DNA of 64,000 nt, taken from Rhodanobacter sp. Root480. Its GTDB lineage: Bacteria > Pseudomonadota > Gammaproteobacteria > Xanthomonadales > Rhodanobacteraceae. Under the pieces are notes generated by a model that worked only from the letters and a program-made list of their open reading frames with translations, did not search any database and had not been told where the DNA came from. Position numbers and translations under genes: made by a program. Shown in pieces: positions 9,175 through 18,692 of this stretch. The stretch is taken from positions 454,322 to 518,321 of the forward strand of contig NZ_LMEX01000002.1 in assembly GCF_001426645.1 (NCBI RefSeq). Reading direction: 5' to 3'. Position 1 is the stretch's first letter. The number at the start of each line of letters is the position of its first letter.

Positions 9175-9452
9175 CGTCTGCTGTTGGCCGAAAGCTACCG
9201 TTTCAGGTTGTTTTCATTCACGAGCAAGGGTTGCAGCAAAACATTCTTGCACTCGCGGCGTCCGAGTTGCCTCTGTCTTACGTGCAAGAGAATGCGCTCG
9301 ATCGTCGCAATCGAGCCAAGCCCTTCGCTTTACACCAGCAAGAGCGTCGCGACTGAAGTCGCTCCTACAGTTGGAGGGCATGGGGTGGCGGTGGCGTGGC
9401 GGTTGATGCTTGAACGACGTATGGTCGCTGTCCGGCACCTATCGGCTCATCC
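9175..9452. other. Intergenic stretch at the right edge of the low-GC patch
   Basis: About 280 bases without a gene I can support. It begins GCTAACG at the stop codon of the nuclease-like gene and contains one copy of a chromosomal interspersed repeat (see 9344-9368), after which normal high GC resumes. Confidence 0.4.
9344..9368. repeat. REP-like interspersed repeat, single arm
   Basis: The sequence around GCGACTGAAGTCGCTCC matches one arm of the inverted pair at 30090-30159. The inner GCGACT/AGTCGC is itself palindromic. Such GCGACTTCAGTCGC elements are scattered between genes in Xanthomonadales-type genomes. Confidence 0.6.
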
Positions 9453-9938
9453 ATGGCAACGGCAACGTCTTTTCCCCACGCGGGTTTTCTGCGCGAACTG
9501 GAGCATTCGGGTGCGGGCATTCCTTTGGTCGCGGCCGCGTCGTTGTCGCCGTCATTGGCGCGTGTTCTTTTCCCTGCGGAAGTCGGTCTTTCCGCGTCCG
9601 TGGCCGCCGATTTGATCGAGCTACTGAAGGCGCGGCGGGCGGTGGTGCAGGCGTCGCTGGATGGCGAGCGGGTGGCGGATGCATTGCGGCGTTACCAGAA
9701 GTTCGCCAAGCCCGGCCAGCCATCGGCGCATATCGTGCAGTTGCGGCAGCAGCAGGGGGCGGCGAGGCAGGCGGGTAGTCAGGCGCGGCAGGCTTTCATC
9801 AAGGCGGCGGCGGCTTTCGTGCGAACGGCGGGTATCGATGTGCCAGCGCGGGTGGCGCTGGAGCGGTTTGTCATCGAATGGCTGGACGCCAATGTGCCGA
9901 AGGGGCCGCTACCTCGCGATGAGGTGGCGGCCCCTTAG
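9453..9938 (+). CDS. Hypothetical protein
   Basis: 161 residues from ATG 9453 to the stop at 9938, with balanced composition and helix-rich character (SVAADLIELLKARRAVVQASL, in part; then VADALRRYQKFAKPG and RVALERFVIEWLDANVPKG). That is more protein-like than the overlapping frames, which are Arg/Pro rich. No signal peptide, membrane segment or known motif. No strong ribosome-binding site is visible. It converges with the M1 aminopeptidase gene, about 50 bases away. Function unknown; existence is moderately supported. Confidence 0.5.
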   Translation: MATATSFPHAGFLRELEHSGAGIPLVAAASLSPSLARVLFPAEVGLSASVAADLIELLKARRAVVQASLDGERVADALRRYQKFAKPGQPSAHIVQLRQQQGAARQAGSQARQAFIKAAAAFVRTAGIDVPARVALERFVIEWLDANVPKGPLPRDEVAAP

Positions 9939-9987
9939 GGCTGAGGCGATACCGGCGCACGTGGCGCCGGTATCGATGCAGGGTGGC

Positions 9988-12669
9988 TCAGCGCAGGATG
10001 GCGCTGGCGTCCTGCTTTTCCTTCAACGCGCTGCACAGCTGGATCTTCTCGCTGGTTTGCGCCAGGCCGCGGTCGATGCCGGCGGCGTCTTTCAGGCGCG
10101 GCTGGAAGAAAGCTTGCAGGCGGTCGACTTCGGCCTTGCTGCAACCGTCCTTGCCGGCCAGTGACGGCAGGCGTCCGCCGGCGAAGCTGCCGGTGCGATC
10201 AAGGATCGGCTGGTAATGCGCGGTGAACCACTGCCACAACGCATCGCGCTGGGCCGGCGTATCGCGACCTTCCCTCAACAGACGCGCCATTTCGCCCACC
10301 TTGACCGGCTTGGTCAGCGAGAAGTCGCGCACCTGCTCCAGCACGGCCGGGTCTTGTGCCATGGCCATGCCTTCGAGCATGCCGTTGCGCAGGGCCGGGT
10401 CGCTGGTTTTCGGCAGTTCGGCCATCAGCGCATCAACCGCGCTCTTGCCGTGTTGCTGCACCGCCACGCCCAACGCGTCACCCAGCAGATCGGGGTCGGC
10501 GGCGGCCAGGTTCAGGTGGCCATCGGCGCCCGGCTTGAGCGCCGCCTCGCCCTGCTTGAGCAGCGCGGCACGCGCTTCGGGCAGCTTGAAATCGAGCGCC
10601 AGGCTGCTGGCCAGGGTGCTGCGCAACAGCGAGTCGCTCTCCGATTCACCGGCCTTGCGCTGGTAGCCCAACTGCTGCAGACGCGGCAGGTAGGCCGCCT
10701 TGATCCAGTCGGCAAGGCGGGCGCGCTGGGCGTCGGTGCTGGCGATGTTCTGGTAGATCCACTGGATCTGGTCCAGCGGCGCGGTGGCGACTTCGCGGGT
10801 CTTGGAGGCCGTCAGCGGCTGCAGCGCGGTGAGCACGTCACCGGCGTCCAGCTCGCCATGCTGGAAGCTGGCGTTGACCGCGTCGGCGTAGGCCAGCTGC
10901 TCGGCATCGCTGAGCTTGCCGACCTGGCCGACCAGGCTGCCCAGCGCCTGCTTGTCGAGGCTGAAGCGGTAGTAGCCGCTGGCGTTGGCGTTGGGCATCA
11001 CCCAGGCCGACTTGCCGGCGCCGGCCAGCACCATCGTGCCGCTGGTTTTGTCGAGCATCTCGCAGGCGACCTTGCTGCCGTCAGCCGTGCCATAGCGCAC
11101 GCATACGGGCACGCCCCAGATGCGCTGCGCGTCGCCCGTGCTGCCCACCGGCAGGTAGCGGCTCTGGCTGAGGTGCAGCACGGTCTTGCCGTTCTGCTGC
11201 TCCAGTTTGGTGGCGATGTACGGCACGCCGGTCTGGTTGAGGAAGCTGTTGAACGCGTGCTTGAACGCGTCGCCCTTGCCTGCCGCGGTGGCGATGGCCG
11301 AGACCAGGTCATCGGCCACGGCGTTGCCGAACTTGTGCTTCTGCACGTAGGCGCGCATGCCTTTCTGGAACGTCTTCTCGCCCACGTAGTTTTCGAACAT
11401 GCCGATGACGCTGGCGCCCTTCTCGTAGGTGATGCCGTCGAACGCGGTCTCGATGTCGCCATTGCCGGTGATCGGCTGGCGGATCTTGCGCGCGCTGACC
11501 AGGCTGTCGTTGGCCATCGCCATCTGCGCGCCATCCACGCGATCGAGATCGGCGCGGTATTCGGGGTGCACCTGCATGGTGACTTTCTGCTGCATCCAGG
11601 TGGCGAACGCCTCGTTGAGCCAGATGTCGTTCCACCAGTTCAGCGTGACGGTGTCGCCGCTCCACATGTGCGCCAACTCATGCGCATTCACGTTGAACGA
11701 GGCGCGCACGTTTCTTGCGGGGGAGTCCTTGTCCAGCAACAGCAGCCAGTCGCGGAAGGTGACCAGGCCGGGGTTTTCCATGGCGCCGGCGGAGAAGTCC
11801 GGCGCGGCCAGCAGATCGAGCTTGTCGAACGGGTAGCCGAAGCCGTAGTAGTTCTCCAGCGCGTGGATGATGCTGGGGGTTTCGCTCAACACGTGCTGCA
11901 TGCGGTGCGCCTCGCCGCTGGCGGCGATGCCGCGCAGTTGCAGCGGCTTGGCGCGGTAGGGGCCGGGCGCGATATCCGGGCCGGCGGCGATGTCCCACGG
12001 GCCCACGGCGAAGGCCACGAGGTAGGTGGGCAGCGGCACGGTCTGCGCGAAGGTGACGGTCTTCCAGCCATCGCCGGCCGGCGTTTCCTTCACCTGCTTG
12101 GTGTTGGCCACGGCGGTCTGCGAATCGGGCACGGTGAGGCTGATGTCGAACGGCGTCTTGAAGCCGGGCTGGTCGAAGCCGGGGAAGGCGAAGCGCGCGC
12201 TGATCGGCTCCATCTGGGTGACGGTGTACGGCTTGCCCTTGGCGGCAACCTTGTACAGGCCCTGCAACTGCGCGTTGAGCGGCGCGGTGTACTCGAACGC
12301 CAGGGTGATTTCCTGCGGCTGCAGGGTGCGGCCGAAGTCCACGCGCACCACGCCGGCCTTGGGCTCCACGCTGACGTACTTGCCCGGCTGCGACTTGCCG
12401 CTGGCGTCGGTGACGGTCACCTTGGACACGTTCAGCTCGCTGCCGTCCAGCCAAACGTGGTCGGAGGCGCGGGTCAGCTTGACCTTGATCGTGGTGGTGC
12501 CGGAGAAATCCTTCTGCGTCGGGTCCACCTTGAACGCGAGGTTGTACGACTGCGGCACCGCCCAGTCGGGCAGTTGGCCTTGCGGTGCCTTGTCGGCAGG
12601 AGCGGCCAGCGCGGCACCGCAACAGGCCGCCAGCGCGGCCAACACCATGGGACGAACGAGACGGGACAT
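9988..12669 (-). CDS. Secreted M1 family zinc metallopeptidase (aminopeptidase)
   Basis: 893 residues with a signal peptide (MSRLVRPMVLAALAACC..ALAAPA), so an envelope or exported enzyme, unlike cytoplasmic PepN. The M1 signatures are complete: the GAMENPG exopeptidase loop at 295-301 and the zinc site HELAH at 330-334 with the third ligand E353 in WLNEAF. The N-terminal domain is the beta-sandwich typical of M1 (VPQSYNLAFKVDP), and the C-terminal half is the helical ERAP1-C-like domain. M1 enzymes remove N-terminal residues from peptides. It is divergently transcribed from oxyR across a 187-base gap. Confidence 0.94.
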   Translation of the reverse strand: MSRLVRPMVLAALAACCGAALAAPADKAPQGQLPDWAVPQSYNLAFKVDPTQKDFSGTTTIKVKLTRASDHVWLDGSELNVSKVTVTDASGKSQPGKYVSVEPKAGVVRVDFGRTLQPQEITLAFEYTAPLNAQLQGLYKVAAKGKPYTVTQMEPISARFAFPGFDQPGFKTPFDISLTVPDSQTAVANTKQVKETPAGDGWKTVTFAQTVPLPTYLVAFAVGPWDIAAGPDIAPGPYRAKPLQLRGIAASGEAHRMQHVLSETPSIIHALENYYGFGYPFDKLDLLAAPDFSAGAMENPGLVTFRDWLLLLDKDSPARNVRASFNVNAHELAHMWSGDTVTLNWWNDIWLNEAFATWMQQKVTMQVHPEYRADLDRVDGAQMAMANDSLVSARKIRQPITGNGDIETAFDGITYEKGASVIGMFENYVGEKTFQKGMRAYVQKHKFGNAVADDLVSAIATAAGKGDAFKHAFNSFLNQTGVPYIATKLEQQNGKTVLHLSQSRYLPVGSTGDAQRIWGVPVCVRYGTADGSKVACEMLDKTSGTMVLAGAGKSAWVMPNANASGYYRFSLDKQALGSLVGQVGKLSDAEQLAYADAVNASFQHGELDAGDVLTALQPLTASKTREVATAPLDQIQWIYQNIASTDAQRARLADWIKAAYLPRLQQLGYQRKAGESESDSLLRSTLASSLALDFKLPEARAALLKQGEAALKPGADGHLNLAAADPDLLGDALGVAVQQHGKSAVDALMAELPKTSDPALRNGMLEGMAMAQDPAVLEQVRDFSLTKPVKVGEMARLLREGRDTPAQRDALWQWFTAHYQPILDRTGSFAGGRLPSLAGKDGCSKAEVDRLQAFFQPRLKDAAGIDRGLAQTSEKIQLCSALKEKQDASAILR

Positions 12670-12820
12670 CGGAACTTCCTGGGCAAAAAGCCCACGCTAG
12701 GGCGGGCCGCGGGTCCGGCCCAGTGCCATAGGGCACGTTGCTTCCTGCGCGAAACGGGCAACATCGCCGGCGCGTCGCACGCAAAACGCATTGTTCGAGC
12801 CGATGGATGGCGCCACAATC

Positions 12821-12835
12821 ATAGGCATCAACTAT
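12821..12835 (+). promoter_or_regulatory. OxyR half-site (ATAG-N7-CTAT) upstream of oxyR
   Basis: ATAG at 12821-12824 and CTAT at 12832-12835 are separated by exactly seven bases, the core half of the OxyR recognition sequence (ATAG-N7-CTAT-N7-ATAG-N7-CTAT). The flanking tetranucleotides expected for the second half are absent. It ends 21 bases before the oxyR start, so it could mediate autoregulation or act on the divergent peptidase gene. Confidence 0.5.
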
Positions 12836-12856
12836 GACGATGCCTGAAGGCCGCCG

Positions 12857-13795
12857 ATGAACCTGCGTGATCTGCACTACCTGCTGGCCCTGGCCGAACA
12901 CCGGCATTTCGGCCGCGCCGCGGAAGCCAGCTTCGTCAGCCAGCCCACCCTGTCCACCCAGATCAAGAAGCTGGAAGAGGAGCTGGGCGTAGCCCTGGTG
13001 GAACGCACGCCACGCAAGATCCTGCTGACCGAAACCGGCCGCGAGATCGCCCGCCGCGCCCGCGCCGTACTGGCCGAGGTGGAGGAGATCAAGGCGATCG
13101 CACAGCGCACCCGCGACCCGGAAGCGGGCACGCTGCGGCTGGGGATTTTCCCCACCCTGGGCCCGTACCTGCTGCCGCACGTGATCCCGCTGCTGCGCGA
13201 GCGCTTCCCGCGGCTGGAGTTGCTGCTGACCGAGGAGAAGACGGAGCACGTGATCCACATGCTGCGCGAGGGTGCGCTGGACGCGGGCATCCTGGCGCTG
13301 CCGCTGCACGAGGACAGCCTGCACAGCGAGTTCCTGTTCGAGGAACCGTTCGTGCTGGCGGTGCCGGACCATCACCCGCTGGCCGGCCACAAGAACCGGC
13401 TGAAGCTGCACGACCTGGCCAACGAGAAACTGCTGCTGCTCGAAGACGGCCACTGCCTGCGCGACCAGGCGCTGGAGGTGTGCCAGCTGGCCGGCGCGGG
13501 CGAGAAAACCGGTTTCCGCGCCACCAGCCTGGAAACCCTGCGGCAGATGGTGGCGGCCAATGTCGGCATCACGTTGCTGCCCACGCTGGCCACCAAGCCG
13601 CCGATGGCGCGCACCGACAACGTGCACCTGATCGAATTCGCTGGCCATCCGCCCAGCCGGCGCATCGCGATGGTGTGGCGCAAGAGCTCGTCGATGGCGG
13701 GTTTCCTGCAGCGGTTGGCCGGCGTGTTCCAGAATCTGCCACCCGAGCTGTTCAAGCCCGACGTGGGCGCGCAACCGCGCGTGCAGGCGGACTGA
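12857..13795 (+). CDS. oxyR: Hydrogen-peroxide-sensing LysR-type regulator OxyR
   Basis: 312 residues. The N-terminal winged helix-turn-helix (NLRDLHYLLALAEHRHFGRAA, in part; FVSQPTLSTQIKKLE) is typical LysR. The redox signature LLLLEDGHCLRDQALEVC gives C200 and C209, equivalent to the E. coli OxyR C199/C208 disulfide pair, and is the deciding evidence. OxyR activates catalase, peroxiredoxin and related genes when oxidised. The ATG at 12857 has GAAGG six bases upstream. An OxyR half-site lies just before it. The next gene starts three bases after the stop, so the two are likely co-transcribed. Confidence 0.96.
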   Translation: MNLRDLHYLLALAEHRHFGRAAEASFVSQPTLSTQIKKLEEELGVALVERTPRKILLTETGREIARRARAVLAEVEEIKAIAQRTRDPEAGTLRLGIFPTLGPYLLPHVIPLLRERFPRLELLLTEEKTEHVIHMLREGALDAGILALPLHEDSLHSEFLFEEPFVLAVPDHHPLAGHKNRLKLHDLANEKLLLLEDGHCLRDQALEVCQLAGAGEKTGFRATSLETLRQMVAANVGITLLPTLATKPPMARTDNVHLIEFAGHPPSRRIAMVWRKSSSMAGFLQRLAGVFQNLPPELFKPDVGAQPRVQAD

Positions 13796-13798
13796 CCC

Positions 13799-14392
13799 AT
13801 GCGTCTGCTGCCGGTGGTGGCGGTGTTGTTGATCGGCTGGGGCGGGCTGCACCATTGGCGGCACCGCGACGTGATCCAGCCGCCGGGCGTGCTGGCGCCC
13901 GATGCGCCGCACCAGGTGAACCTGACCGACGGCGCCAGCCTGCAACGCGACGGCATGACCCTGGCCACGCGGGCGTACATCGACCTCACCGCCCGCGTGC
14001 TGTCGCGTGAGGATTACACGTGGGACGCGGGCGCCAAGCTGGCGCCGACGGATCTGGCGCTGGGTTGGGGCCGCATGTCCGACAGCGCGGTGCTGGCGAG
14101 CTTCGACATCAGCCAGTCCGGTCGCTTCTTCTACTGGCGCACGAAGACCTGGCCGATTCCCCGCAACGAGATCGAGCTATCCACCGCCAACGTGCACATG
14201 ATCCCCGCCGACGCCGGCGTGCGCGGCGCGTTGAAGCGCGTGCGCAAGGGCCAGCTGGTGCATATCGAAGGCTTTCTGGTGGACGCCAGCGGCCCCAACG
14301 GCTGGCGCTGGAAGACCTCGATGACGCGCGGCGATACCGGCGCCGGCGCCTGCGAACTGGTTTACGTGGAAAGCGTGCAGGTGGTCGACTGA
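13799..14392 (+). CDS. Hypothetical membrane-anchored or exported protein downstream of oxyR
   Basis: 197 residues. The short hydrophobic N-terminus (MRLLPVVAVLLIGWGGLHHW) could be a signal anchor, and the remainder looks periplasmic (VLSREDYTWDAGAKLAPTDLALGWGRM, in pieces; FYWRTKTWPIP; GQLVHIEGFLVDA). The VHIEGFLV and KTSMTRGDTGAGACELVYVE segments suggest a small beta-barrel. No catalytic motif was recognised. It begins three bases after the oxyR stop. Its stop codon lies inside an inverted repeat. Confidence 0.72.
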   Translation: MRLLPVVAVLLIGWGGLHHWRHRDVIQPPGVLAPDAPHQVNLTDGASLQRDGMTLATRAYIDLTARVLSREDYTWDAGAKLAPTDLALGWGRMSDSAVLASFDISQSGRFFYWRTKTWPIPRNEIELSTANVHMIPADAGVRGALKRVRKGQLVHIEGFLVDASGPNGWRWKTSMTRGDTGAGACELVYVESVQVVD

Positions 14393-14416
14393 GAGGTTGT
14401 GATTTTTCAACCTCTC
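14391..14416 (+). terminator. Hairpin overlapping the stop of the gene after oxyR
   Basis: GAGAGGTTG (14391-14399) pairs with CAACCTCTC (14408-14416) around an eight-base T-rich loop. The stem begins within the TGA stop. No U-tract follows the stem, so it may be a 3'-end stabiliser rather than a full intrinsic terminator. Confidence 0.4.
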
Positions 14417-14475
14417 AGGCCGGCCAGGGTTGGCCGGCCGCGGATCAGTCACGCAAGTGGCTGATTCGCGTGAGT

Positions 14476-14498
14476 ACGTCCGGGCGTGTACCGGACGT
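14476..14498. repeat. Small inverted repeat in the convergent gap
   Basis: ACGTCCGG at 14476-14483 and CCGGACGT at 14491-14498 form an eight-pair stem with a seven-base loop. It is the middle one of three hairpins in the gap before apt. Confidence 0.35.
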
Positions 14499-14504
14499 GC
14501 GATA

Positions 14505-14533
14505 GAAGAAAACCACAGGAAGTGGTTTTCTTC
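14505..14533. terminator. Bidirectional terminator between the oxyR-side operon and apt
   Basis: GAAGAAAACCAC (14505-14516) and GTGGTTTTCTTC (14522-14533) form a perfect 12-pair stem with a five-base loop. The arms are A-rich and T-rich, so each strand ends in a U-rich arm, which suits a shared terminator for converging genes. Confidence 0.6.
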
Positions 14534-14557
14534 ACAGACTCTGAGCGACGCGACGCC

Positions 14558-15097
14558 TCAATAACGCAGCAGGCTGTGCAGCGGCTCGCGCGCCTGCCAG
14601 CGCAGACGCCCCTGCAATGCAGTCAGCTCCACTACCACGCAGGCGCCCACCGGCACCGCGTCGAAACGCTGCACCAGCGCCCATGCCGCCGCCAGCGTGC
14701 CGCCGGTGGCCAGCACGTCGTCCACCAGCAGTACGCGCTCGCCCGGGCGCAACGCATCGCTGCGCACTTCCAGCTGATCGCGACCGTATTCGAGTTGATA
14801 GTCGATCGACAGCACCGGCGGCGGCAGCTTGCCGGGCTTGCGCAGCGGTACGAAACCGGCGCCCAGTTTCTGCGCCAGCGCCGCGCCGAAAATGAAACCG
14901 CGCGCCTCGATGCCGCACACCGCCTGCACGTCCAGCTCCAGCCAGGGCTCGGCCAGCGCATCGATGCAACGGGCAAAGCCGCGCGCATCGGCAAGCAGCG
15001 GGGTGACATCGCGGAAGGTGACGCCGGGCTGCGGGAAATCCGCCACGTCGCGGATCAGCGCGGCCAGTTCCGGCATGGATGCGGGCGCAGCCGTCAT
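14558..15097 (-). CDS. apt: Adenine phosphoribosyltransferase
   Basis: 179 residues, normal for Apt. The PRPP-binding signature VLLVDDVLATGGT lies at residues 122-134, and upstream the family segments DFPQPGVTFRDVTPLL (21-35) and GIEARGFIFGAALA (62-75) are intact. The enzyme converts adenine plus PRPP to AMP and pyrophosphate, the one-step adenine salvage route, in the cytoplasm. The start overlaps the end of the upstream DUF2007 gene by four bases, indicating an operon. The start was chosen by this overlap and family length; an ATG seven codons in is possible. Confidence 0.95.
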   Translation of the reverse strand: MTAAPASMPELAALIRDVADFPQPGVTFRDVTPLLADARGFARCIDALAEPWLELDVQAVCGIEARGFIFGAALAQKLGAGFVPLRKPGKLPPPVLSIDYQLEYGRDQLEVRSDALRPGERVLLVDDVLATGGTLAAAWALVQRFDAVPVGACVVVELTALQGRLRWQAREPLHSLLRY

Positions 15098-15372
15098 ACC
15101 GCGCAGGCGCCCAGCGGATCGTCCAGCCCGCGGTCCTCATCGATGGCAAGACGGGCGTCGCTGAGGCAGGCCTCGACCTCGCGCACGATGGCGCTGGCTT
15201 CGGGCAGGCTCGATTCGGGCACCATCACCGCCATGAAATCCATCGCCGGCAACTGGCCCACGCCGCCGGTGAGGTATTCGCCAGCGATGAACGCGGGGAT
15301 GCCCTGAGCCTCCAGCGCATCCTTCACCAGGTGGGCGTCGATGAGGTTCTCGGCTCGGTAGACGGTTTGCAT
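15094..15372 (-). CDS. DUF2007 family small protein
   Basis: 92 residues beginning MQTVYRAENLIDAHLVKDALEAQGIPAFIAGEYLTGGVGQL (in pieces). This is the typical start of the DUF2007 'putative signal transducing protein' family, a small ferredoxin-like fold of unknown role. It also has VMVPESSLPEASAIVREVE. It lies immediately upstream of apt with a four-base overlap and diverges from glnS. No enzymatic motif. Confidence 0.8.
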   Translation of the reverse strand: MQTVYRAENLIDAHLVKDALEAQGIPAFIAGEYLTGGVGQLPAMDFMAVMVPESSLPEASAIVREVEACLSDARLAIDEDRGLDDPLGACAV

Positions 15373-15476
15373 GACCCCACGCTAACCCTCGCGCGCGCCG
15401 CGGGCAAGCACGCTGGGTGCGTCACGGGCGACAGGGTAAACTTGCATGTTTCCGCCTACGCACGCGAGCTTGCCCG

Positions 15477-17228
<1,752 letters not shown>

Positions 17229-17240
17229 CGGAGCGATCGC

Positions 17241-17801
17241 ATGCTGCCGCTGCAGATCCATCTGACCCTGCCGCCCTGGATCGGTGACGTTGCCGACGTC
17301 AACCGGCGCTATGCGACCGACGAAGAACGCATGGGCGTGGCGGTGACGCTGGCGCGCGAGAACGTGGATCGCGGCGGTGGCGGGCCGTTCGGCGCGGCGG
17401 TGTTCAACAACCACAGCGGACGGCTGGTGGCCGTGGGCGTGAACCGCGTGGTGCCGCAGCACTGCTCGCTGGCGCATGCGGAAAACATGGCGTTGATGAT
17501 CGCCCAGCAGCGGCTGGGGCGGCATCGCATCAACGAGGACGGCGGCCATTACGTGCTGGCCACCAGCGCGCAACCGTGCTGCCAGTGCTACGGCGCCATT
17601 GTGTGGGCCGGCATCAACACGCTGCTGATCGGCGCCCGCACCGAGGACGTCGAAAGCCTCACCGAATTCGACGAAGGCCCGCTGCCGGCCGACTGGGCCG
17701 GCGAACTGGAGCGCCGCGGCATCGCGGTGCGGCGCGACATCCTGCGCGACGCATCACGCGACATCCTGGCCGCCTACGGCCAAAGCGGCCCATCCTATTG
17801 A
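17241..17801 (+). CDS. Cytidine/deoxycytidylate-deaminase-fold nucleoside or base deaminase
   Basis: 186 residues with the zinc-deaminase motifs HAE at 79-81 and PCCQC at 112-116 (P-C-x-x-C), plus GGGGPFGAAVF (44-55) typical of guanine-deaminase/TadA-like members. H79, C113 and C116 would bind zinc and E81 is the proton shuttle. The residues around the active site fit guanine deaminase or a related purine/nucleoside deaminase better than tRNA-adenosine deaminase, but the substrate is not certain. It follows glnS closely, and its stop overlaps the TTG start of the next gene. Confidence 0.82.
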   Translation: MLPLQIHLTLPPWIGDVADVNRRYATDEERMGVAVTLARENVDRGGGGPFGAAVFNNHSGRLVAVGVNRVVPQHCSLAHAENMALMIAQQRLGRHRINEDGGHYVLATSAQPCCQCYGAIVWAGINTLLIGARTEDVESLTEFDEGPLPADWAGELERRGIAVRRDILRDASRDILAAYGQSGPSY

Positions 17802-18502
17802 GCCGTTGGCGTGCCGCGCTGCCGCTGATCCTGCTGCTGCTGGCCGGCATCGTGCTGTTCGCGTCCGGCTCGCTGAAGCAGCTCAGCCCGCACCAGTTGG
17901 TGGCCAACCAGGCTGAGCTGCATGCGCAGATCAGCGCGCATCCCTGGCTGAGCCGGTTCGCCTACATCGGCCTGCTGACGCTCACCATGGCCACCGGCAT
18001 CCCCGGCACGATCGTGGTGATCCTGGCCGGCGGCTTCGCGTTTGGCGTGGTCGACGCCACGCTGTGTTCCTCCGTCGGGCTGACCCTCGGCTCGCTGATC
18101 CTGTACTTGGCCAGCCGTTACGCCTTCGGCGGCGGCACCCGCCAGCCACCCGCCGTGGTGGCGCGGCTGCGCCACGGCTTTGAACAGCATCCGGCCAGCT
18201 ACACCTTGTTCCTGCGTTTCGTGCCGGTGGTGCCGTTCGGCGCGGTCACCGTGGCGCTGGCCTGGCTGCGCTGCCCGCTGTGGCTGTTCCTGGGTGCCAG
18301 CTGGCTCGGTGGCACCGTCACGCTGATCTTCGAAACCTCCATCGGCGCGGGTTTGGGCGATGCGCTGAGTCAGAGCGACTCCCTGGGTCTTGGCCTCTTC
18401 ATGCATCGCGAAGTGCTGCTGCCGCTGGGCGCCATCGCGCTGCTGGCCTTGCTGCCGTTGCTGCTGGGGCGGCTCACGCGTCGGTACCGACGTTCGCATT
18501 GA
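17798..18502 (+). CDS. TVP38/TMEM64 (DedA-superfamily-like) membrane protein
   Basis: About 234 residues if TTG 17798 is the start, which overlaps the deaminase stop (TTGA) and gives a natural N-terminal helix (RAALPLILLLLAGIVLFASG). The core has the TVP38/VTT features: AYIGLLTLTMATGIPGTIVVILAGGFAFG (in pieces), SSVGLTLGSLILYLASRYAFG, and LFLRFVPVVPFGAVTVALAW with the family F-x(2)-R-F/V-P segment. Members are polytopic inner-membrane proteins tied to lipid scrambling or membrane homeostasis. No ATG fits the frame well, so the start is a choice. Confidence 0.85.
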   Translation: MSRWRAALPLILLLLAGIVLFASGSLKQLSPHQLVANQAELHAQISAHPWLSRFAYIGLLTLTMATGIPGTIVVILAGGFAFGVVDATLCSSVGLTLGSLILYLASRYAFGGGTRQPPAVVARLRHGFEQHPASYTLFLRFVPVVPFGAVTVALAWLRCPLWLFLGASWLGGTVTLIFETSIGAGLGDALSQSDSLGLGLFMHREVLLPLGAIALLALLPLLLGRLTRRYRRSH

Positions 18503-18692
18503 TCGTCGGCGCGCAATGCCGAACCGATCATTCGCGCTAGAACGGATGGCCGAGGCCATCGCCGGAAGCCGTACAGTCAGCGACCGTCTTTCGCGCTAGG
18601 CTGGCCGAGCAACGCCCGTTGCGGCGCGCCACGACGGCGTGGATCGGCGGGCATCGACGCGGCGCTGGCGGACCTGAAGCGACAATCGGGCG

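Noticed and set aside
9175..9452. Complete attC recombination site after the nuclease-like gene
   Set aside because: The 5' core GCTAACG is only partial and no GTTRRRY partner with suitable internal symmetry was found; kept only as a weak finding.
10216..12837. Very long plus-strand open frame (873 codons) across the M1 peptidase
   Set aside because: It is the mirror of the minus-strand M1 gene, which has a signal peptide and complete zinc and GAMEN motifs; the plus frame is His/Gln/Val-rich with no domains, a common effect of high GC.
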